Positions 19,642 to 25,987 of a stretch of 25,987 nt of DNA are shown here, piece by piece. The notes beneath the pieces were generated by a model. The model worked only from the letters and a program-made list of their open reading frames with translations, searched no databases and was not told the origin of the DNA. Origin of the DNA: Chara braunii (lineage: Eukaryota > Streptophyta > Charophyceae > Charales > Characeae); contig BFEA01000111.1 in NCBI GenBank assembly GCA_003427395.1, forward strand, positions 3,152,880 through 3,178,866, written 5' to 3'. The position numbers were made by a program, and so were the translations under genes. How positions within the stretch are numbered: position 1 is the first letter of the stretch; every line of letters starts with the position of its first letter.

Positions 19642-19920
19642 ATACCCTTGTAAGGGTATTCGGGCCGACACTGGCGTTTCAGGAACACGACACCCCCTCT
19701 CTACGAAAAGGGGGTCTGGCGTTTGTGAAACGTCGGACCCCCTGCCTGCCAAAAGATAGGGGTTCGATGTTTATGGAACGCAGGAACCCCTACCTGCCAA
19801 AAAATAAGGGTCCAGCGTTTATGGAACGCAGGATCCCCTACCTGCTAAAAGGAGGGATGGGAAGGGGGGGTTCTGGATCCTCGGAACCCTCTCCTGCACA
19901 AAAGGGGGGGCGGGGGGGGG
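19642..19920. repeat. GGGGTCC-type hairpin block 2
   Basis: The block opens with a perfect 8-pair hairpin, ATACCCTT/AAGGGTAT with a 2-base loop (19642-19659). Four or five units of the GGGGTCC family follow, with centres CGTTTCAGGAACA, CGTTTGTGAAACG and two of GTTTATGGAACG (near 19677, 19724, 19772, 19818). Linkers are of the CCTGCCTGCCAAAAG type. A G-rich end with runs of 7-10 G follows. ORFs here are artefacts. Confidence 0.82.
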
Positions 19921-20049
19921 GGCATGTGTTTCTATAAAGTTGAACCCGTCTAAGTCTCTAAGATATCAAACGACGCATTCCATACATTTGTCTGCGAAAT
20001 CATACAAACTATGAAGAGGTGATCCGAATATTATCGTGTGTATACCTTT

Positions 20050-20792
20050 GAGTTTTTCGACACAGCTTCAAATAAAATTATGATACACATGCATGCCGAA
20101 GGTCCATGCGTTCGTGTGATAGCATCGTCGATGATGTTTATATAGACATTTTCAAATGATTCGTGTAATATCTCGTCCATGCTAGCTGACCATATTACAC
20201 AGAATCTCCCTCTATGTCAATCGATATGCTGCATCACACAATTTATCCCTCTACGTGGCACATGGCACAATGTCCCGTTCATGCGGCGGAACAAATGTTT
20301 CACATCTACATTTGTTTTCTTCTTCGTTTTCTTAATGTATTGTATTGCTCCATAATCGTCGAAAGTTTGAAGAACCTTCACAACAATTATTCCGACTATG
20401 GATGTCCTCTCCCGCACAAACTTTATCATGATATCTCTAACGACACTACAGGAAAGACAGGCGTGTCGGGACATGATGTACGTCATGTCATCGATATCGC
20501 CGTTTGGATTAGGTTTGCGTTGTTCGATGCATGTACAACAGTATGTCGTCCCGTGTCGTGTTTCGAATGTAATGCATCAAATTTTTCCATGTCGTCTTAT
20601 TTCGTTGTCGAATATCCAACCACCTTCGTAAAAACCATTTTTCCATCGCGGTGCACCATGTCTCCAGTAATGCGACAAAGGGTCACATGTCTTAGTCATC
20701 CTTGATAGCGTACGTTGCAGATGTGGAGCCCACATATCAAATGTGAGGTATAATATTGTCTCGTCTACTGAACGGAGACCGACCACCGTCAT
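20050..20792 (-). pseudogene. Decayed Cys-rich coding sequence, function unknown
   Basis: One minus-strand frame runs from ATG at 20792 to about 20050 with only two stops before its end: a TGA after RRHGKI (about 20577) and a TGA after MQHID (20217). It reads LSHYWRHGAPRWKNGFYEGG, then CITFETRHGTTYCCTCIEQR and DDMTYIMSRHACLSCSVVRD. The spaced Cys (CCTC, CLSC) suggest a metal-binding module. A basic patch (KKTKKKTNVDVKHLFRRM) and KNSKVYTR follow. Stop density is far below chance over about 245 codons, so this was coding. The protein family is not recognised. It lies downstream of and on the same strand as the 21569-24237 gene remnant, but no join is shown. Confidence 0.6.
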
Positions 20793-20962
20793 TCGTTGGG
20801 TCTACCGGAATGGAATCAGATCTTCGTAGTGTATGGGTGTTCACCATGTGTCCGTGTGACAATGCTTAGTATCATCGTTCACGTCCATGGTTGCGTCTAC
20901 TGCATACATCGCATAACACATAGTGCACGTCAGAGCAGGAGGTTGCACTGTCGCGCCTTGAT

Positions 20963-21071
20963 ACTCCACACTCTTTTGTTTCACGGATATTAAAAAATTT
21001 CAATTTTTGACAAAACCATGGATCGACACTAAGTGCCTTAGCACTCCACACTCTTTTGTTTCATCGATATT
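20963..21071. repeat. 29-bp direct repeat pair
   Basis: ACTCCACACTCTTTTGTTTC followed by A, two variable bases and GATATT occurs at 20963-20991 and 21043-21071, 80 bases apart, with two differences. It lies in non-coding sequence between two gene remnants. Confidence 0.85.
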
Positions 21072-21568
21072 CCGGTCGATGTGTCCACTCTATCGCTCGT
21101 GGCAAGCTACTTTCAAACAATATTACTACCAAAATAACGAGCATCAAACGCGTTCCCTCGTATCGAATATGCTTCACAACTGTCAATGTTACACATCAAC
21201 TCTGATCCGTAGCCCTACTTAAAATCCTCTGCATTTAATGTACAACCACACCAGCAGGCAAGTCCGCCTGATGTGTCAGTCTAACTGCTGGTTCTTATAA
21301 TGCACAAACAACGTACTCTCCGCTGCGAACTCCCTGACCATACATTAACCGCAATACATCACCCGATCGTGATGCACTATCCCAACTGTGTTTTTATTCT
21401 CTTTTCAGGTGAATCCGGTGCTGCCAAGGACTGCTGTGTTTTCACTGCATCCCGTTTTCATATTTTCATCCCTGTTTTGGATTGTATCACACTTCTTCAT
21501 GCCCATGCTACGCTTTTAAGGTCTTGTCATCCGGGTTCCGACTCAGTTTCCACTCTCCATGTCTTGTT
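21072..21568. other. Spacer between the two minus-strand gene remnants
   Basis: Short ORFs only. A nested hairpin lies at 21251-21291: outer CCAGCAG/CTGCTGG and inner CAGGC/GCCTG (21255-21259 with 21266-21270). I see no further coding signal. Confidence 0.45.
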
Positions 21569-24237
21569 TCATGCATCTTCGTAAAGCTTAAGTACATCGT
21601 GTTCACGACCGCACGGTCTCCTGTACTGTACCAAAATACACGCAGTGTCACGCACCTCCATCTTAATTATATGTGCAACCCAGAATGTGCACCCCTTTTG
21701 TACGTGGTTATCGGGAGCGCGCAAAACTACGAAATCGTCAATCTCGACTGCTTTGGAAGGGTCAAATTTCAGTTTTGGTGCATATTTTACGTGGCCGACA
21801 AAGCACGGTTTTCTCACCGGTTGTGCTATGACATACCCGCGGACTCCACATGTGGTTCGTTCAACCTGGGTGATGGTAAAAACGAGTAGGATAGTGGTAT
21901 TGTCCCAGTCTCTTCTGTCTTAATGTTGTCGAACTCAGTTAGACGATTCATCCAGTATTGTAGTCTCCCAGTCTTCAGTTGTTGTTCCTCTTCGGTTTGT
22001 GTTCCCTATTTGTTCATAGCATTTTTCGACATTTTCTCCATCACTCGGATACGCACTTTACCGTTTGCAAAATCATCGAAAGTGGGGTTGGGTGACTCGC
22101 AGTGAGGCTCGAATCCCCATGTCGGACCTGCCCATTTCTTATCTTCATCCTGCTTGAACCAGTATACTGGTCCGTTTCCAGGTCTCCACTACTTGTCGGT
22201 GCAGTGCTCTTTATAAACCATAGTTGGATTATCACCCTCCATGTAGTACCAGAAAAGGTGTGGTGTGGCATGACCTAAAATCATTTTGTCAAGGTATGGA
22301 AAAATTGCGGTTTTCCAGTCCACGATTTTTGTAAGCTGCGTAAAGTGCACTGGCGCCTCACACGACATTCGCAACACTGTGAACGGTTCGTCCATCGTGT
22401 ACTCATCCGACCTATTGAATTTGCAAACGAACAAACTAAATTTTGCATCAATGTTAGTGTGGGTGTGTTCGACTATCATGAACCCCATCTCTACAATGTC
22501 AAAAATGCGAAACTTCACCAACATAGCTGCAAGGAATGCAAAAATGTATATGTGTTTGTTCAGTCCAATGCAGTTATTAGCTTGGACCCGTAGCTTACGA
22601 GGGAGTTCTTTTTTGTAAGCTTGCATGTCTCTTAGCACGTTGGCAATAGAAGTAAGAATTGAATTTGACCAGTGCGACGAATAAGGAAACCATGTGTGGA
22701 TGATCAAGGATGGATTCTTACCGTGAGCTATTATACCAGTGAGGTTCGTTTTCATCATCGCGTTGTTAGCCATGACCCGTTTGTGATGCCATGGCGAAGT
22801 GATGCATGGTCCATTCTGTCTATAATGATGCACAAACTCTGGGTCTTATGAAGCTGAGACTCCGCCGACCATCAGTCATACAGTTGGCGATGATTCCGCT
22901 GCATATCAAGGTAGCTCCTTTGTGCGGCAACCAGTTGGCGCCGTGGCCCCGGAAGGGCGCCGTCGATTAGGATAGCATTTTTTATGCATGGGTTGCACCT
23001 CGCGTGGTCAGTTACTCTAGCAAGTCGAACGTGCCAAAAAAAATCTCCCTAGATCTTACAAAACACCTTGTACGATGAGCAAGACACACCCAATTTTTTT
23101 AACCTACGGACGATGCTTCTATAAAGTTTAACATTTTTCTCCGTGTGACCTGGCATAGGGTCAGACTCGTCCAAGATAATATCCTCAAATGCAGACCATG
23201 TCAATGCATACTCCGCAGTTGTCCGAGGGCGACCCTCATTAGCATGACCTCCATCGACTGTTTTATCGTCGAGGTCATCGTTGTGTCTTTTGTAAGTGTT
23301 TCGGCCACAACCAAGCATTAGACATCATGTGGTAACACACACCGGATGCATTTCTACAATAGGTTTCACCTCGGGCTTCCTTTGCACGAGTGATGTGAAG
23401 TTGTGAAGCTTCGATATCCACCACCTTCGCTTGTCCTTCCCTCGAACTGATATGAACTCACGTCTACACTTATGGACCTCCACTGCTTTTATTCATGAGA
23501 GACACTCATAAGACTTGCAACATGTTCTCTTCAACACGGCCTCATACTCCTCGAGGTTGCACCTATGTGGCATGTAACTCCTTAGATCCTCTTTTGTGCG
23601 TGCGGTAAATTTATCTGTTCTTCCCTTGTTTACCGAGTGAAGAGGAGTAAGGTGGTACATTGGTTATTTCGACAGCGTCACCGCCGTTGACTTCAAACTT
23701 TCAAACTCTCATAAGTTGCTCTTGTTCGAACTCATCTCTCGTAAGTTCTTCTCGTTCAAACTCCTCAATCGTGGTTTGGAAAAGTATAAAATCGTGTGAA
23801 ACATCATCATCCTCGCAGACAGGTTGGGCGTCTATGAAAGTCGAACTCCCTGAATCAATTGACCCTCGGACAGAAGCGAAAGGAGTAGTTTCTTTGACGA
23901 TATCATTGAGGCCAAGACGACGAACAAGGTTATTGCCCTTCACCGTTTGGCGGGGGCGAACAACACACCGTTTTGGCGACCTATTGACCGAGTCCACCCA
24001 ATGTTGGCGCTTGGACGGTGTCACATTGCCCGAAGGCAATCGACTCTTACATGTGACAGTTACATGAAGTACGATCGGTATATGTAGCAATTCAATGGAT
24101 TGTTGAGAATCATGTTGTGGGTTGATCCTTTCGACATTCGTATTGACATGATCGGTCGACCGTCGGAACCTGGCAGATAAAGTTGGCCACAACATATGGT
24201 CACCGGAGAGTGAGAGCTTATAGTTGTCTGCAATCAC
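21569..24237 (-). pseudogene. Decayed gene of the GHTH-x-x-ID (DUF7869-like) family
   Basis: The minus strand, 24237 down to 21569, carries pieces in protein order. First is an acidic N-terminal part ending FEREELTRDEFEQEQ (24237-23701). Next is a zinc-finger-like segment with KRTCCKSYECLS (TGA 23493-23495) and GKDKRRWWISKLHNF. Then LMLGCGRNTYKRH and GHANEGRPRTTAEY with DPMPGHTEKNV (23318-23049). The core (22833-22189) has LTGIIAHGKN, VQANNCIGLNKHIYIFAFLA and FMIVEHTHTNIDAKFSLF, continuing past TAG 22189 with VYWFKQDEDKKWAGPTWGF. Stops follow at 22006 and 21826. The C-terminal segment has FWVAHIIKMEVRDTACILVQ (21817-21569). From memory of the family, I expect DNC where NNC is seen and GHTH where EHTH is seen. 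The family is widespread and uncharacterised in eukaryotes, with a possibly nuclease-like core. Introns may explain some frame breaks. Confidence 0.72.
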
Positions 24238-24309
24238 CTCCCATTATAGAGGGCCTGACGATCTCTATCACACACACACATCCCCTCTCGAACAAATAAA
24301 TGGGCAGAA

Positions 24310-25115
24310 AGATCCGACGTTTCAGGAATGTCGGACCCTTGCCCCCCATATGATAAGGACTGTTTTCGGGAGGGGCAGGTGGGGGGTTGCAGGGTGGGGG
24401 TGAGGGGGTCGACATTTCACAAACGGTGGACCCCCTGTATGTGAAATGGTGCAGGGTGGGGCAAAGGATGTACTTTCTGCAAACGTCGACCCCCACCCCT
24501 CCCGCCTTCCTCCCCCACACACACCAAACGAACGAGGTCGGGAGCACCGACCCTCGCCGTCCCATAAACTCACCATGGGGGGGGGGGGGAAGGGTCTGTC
24601 CGGCGTTCCATACAGGCTGGACCTCCTCCCTGCCGAAAGACGTCTGTCGTTTTGGAAACGTTGGACCTCCTCCCAAAACGGGTCTAGAGTCGGACCCCTC
24701 CCCTCCTAACAGGGGGTCCGGCGTTTCATAAACGCCCGACCCGTTTTAGTGGGGACGAGGTCCAGCGTTTCTGAAACGTCGGAACCCTCCCCTTAGACAA
24801 GGGGGTCTGTCGTTTTTGAAATGCCAGACCCCTTTTGGCAAGGACGGGGTCCAGTGTTTATGAAACGCTGCAAGACCCCTCCCATCAGAATTGGGGGTCC
24901 GACGTTTTTGAAACGCCAGACCCCTTTTGGCAGAATAGGGGGTCTGGCGGTTCTTAAACTCACGACCCCTCCCCCTCAGAACAGGGGGCCCGACGTTTCA
25001 CAAACGCTAGACCCTTTTTGGCATGGAGGGGGCTCCGACGTTTCACAAACTCTGGACCCCCTCACCCCCAAAAGGGGTCCAGTGTTTCACAAACGTCGGA
25101 ACCCCTATTGTAAGG
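24310..25115. repeat. GGGGTCC-type hairpin block 3, diverged left part
   Basis: It begins with a good unit near 24318 (TCCGACGTTTC, then GAATGTCGGA on the other arm), then a G-rich interval with a run of about 12 G (24578-24589). Units from about 24640 onward have centres CGTTTCATAAACG, CGTTTCTGAAACG, CGTTTTTGAAA, GTGTTTATGAAACG and CGTTTCACAAACG. Units are 40-50 bases apart and share C/T-rich then G-rich linkers. The translated repeats look like a GPTFxKRxTP peptide repeat, which is an artefact. Confidence 0.9.
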
Positions 25116-25921
25116 AGAGGGGTCCGGCGTTTATGAAACGTTGGACCCCCTCTCTGCCGAAAGGAGTCCGGCGTTTGTGAAACGCCGAACCCCTTAGTAT
25201 GAGGGGATTTGGCAGGGAGGGGGTCCAACGTTTCATAAACGTCGGACCCCTCTCCTTAGAATAGGGGGTCCAGCGTTCCTGAAACGTTGGACCTCCACAT
25301 CCCCAAAGGGGGTCCGACGTTTCACAAATGTCGGACCCCCTATTCATAGGAAAGAGGTCCAACGTTTATGAAACGTTGGACCCCCTCTCTGCTGAAAGTC
25401 GGACCCCTTAGTATGAGGGGAGACATCCGGCGTTTCCCAAACGCCGAACCCCTTTCGACAGGGAGGGGGTCCAACATTTCATAAACATCGGACCCCTCTC
25501 CTTAGAATAGGCGGTCCGGCGTTCCTGAAACGCTGGAAGCCCACACCCCCAAAAGGGGTCCGACGTTTCAGGAACGTCGGCCCCCCAATTCTAATGAGAG
25601 GGTTCCTACGTTATGAAACGTTGGACCCCCTCTCTGCCGAAAGTGGTCCCGCATTTGTGAAACGCTGGACCCCTTAGTATGAGGGGAGACGTCTGGCGTT
25701 TCCCAAACGTCGGACCACTTTCAGCAAGCAGGGGGTCGATCGTTTCATAAACGTCACACCCCTCTCCTTAGAATAGGGGGTCCAGCGTTCCTGAAACGCT
25801 GGACCCCAACACCCCCAAAGGGGGTCCGGCGTTTCGACCCCCTATTATAAGGACAGTTGTCCGGCATTTATGAAACGGTGGACCCCCTCTCTGCCGAAAG
25901 GGTTCCTGCGTTTAGGAAACT
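25116..25921. repeat. Higher-order repeat of six hairpin types, three copies and a part
   Basis: Copies begin with the same hairpin type at 25122, 25357, 25602 and 25859 (steps 235, 245, 257). Within a copy the hairpins can be told apart by their centre: type 1 CGTTTATGAAACG, 2 CGTTTGTGAAACG, 3 CGTTTCCCAAACG, 4 CGTTTCATAAACG, 5 CGTTCCTGAAACG, 6 CGTTTCACAAACG or CGTTTCAGGAACG. Linkers are also specific: CTCTCTGCCGAAAG after type 1, TTAGTATGAGGGG after 2, CTCTCCTTAGAATAG after 4, ACCCCCAAA after 5. Copy 1 lacks hairpin 3, copy 2 keeps only the right arm of hairpin 2, and copy 3 has lost loop and right arm of hairpin 6. Confidence 0.9.

Positions 25922-25987
<66 letters not shown>
25922..25987. 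repeat. (CT)n microsatellite
   Basis: Pure CT repeat reaching the window end. It interrupts hairpin 2 of the last array copy just after its centre (GGAAACTGG), so the tract arose in, or was joined to, the hairpin array. It continues beyond the window. Confidence 0.98.

Noticed and set aside
22100-22125. Second tRNA B-box-like sequence (GGCTCGAATCCCC, plus strand)
   Set aside because: It differs from the consensus, and the bases are explained by the minus-strand coding frame of the GHTHxxID gene (GPTWGFEPHCES).
24821-25362. ORFs with repeated GPTFxKRxTP peptides (plus and minus strands)
   Set aside because: These are translations of the GGGGTCC hairpin array. Because each unit is palindromic, both strands give similar peptide repeats, and frames break wherever unit length changes. 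No independent coding signal.

Overview
This is nuclear DNA from a eukaryote, almost certainly of the green (plant or streptophyte-alga) lineage. The evidence is a decayed Ty3/gypsy chromovirus, long microsatellites and G-runs, large repeat-filled spaces, an assembly gap, and no operons or ribosome binding sites. A charophyte-type alga would fit, but the species cannot be settled from the sequence. I found no gene that looks intact and functional.

Layout. 21-95 is a (GA)n tract. About 245-5850 is one plus-strand Ty3/gypsy element in the order gag, zinc knuckle, protease, reverse transcriptase, RNase H, integrase, chromodomain. It is broken by about nine frame changes and a dozen stops, most of them TGA. 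5851-7310 is non-coding and may contain its 3' LTR, but no LTR pair is provable. 7311-7507 is a palindromic MITE-like element that starts in a G-run. 7508-8440 is AT-rich spacer. 8450-11738 holds remnants of unrecognised protein-coding sequence on the minus strand. 11810-12376 is a diverged array of short hairpins. 12377-12561 is a second MITE-like end running into a 131-base gap of Ns.

12562-16900 has no convincing gene but is rich in small perfect hairpins (13197-14034), a 170-bp tandem duplication (14281-14550), and ten hairpins that share the loop ATCTTA with stems that vary but stay paired (14806-15624). 16900-18600 is a C+T-rich tract whose long open frames are compositional. 19642-19920 is a second block of the GGGGTCC-type hairpins. 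20050-20792 (minus) is an unrecognised Cys-rich coding remnant. 21569-24237 (minus) is a decayed gene of a eukaryotic family with a GHTHxxID motif, which I associate with DUF7869. 24310-25921 is the largest hairpin array. Its right end is a higher-order repeat of six distinguishable hairpins, and a (CT)n tract closes the window.

The parts do not form a pathway. The window reads as a mobile-element and repeat graveyard holding two decayed gene-like blocks. The two hairpin array families are its most unusual content: both keep base pairing while stem sequence changes.
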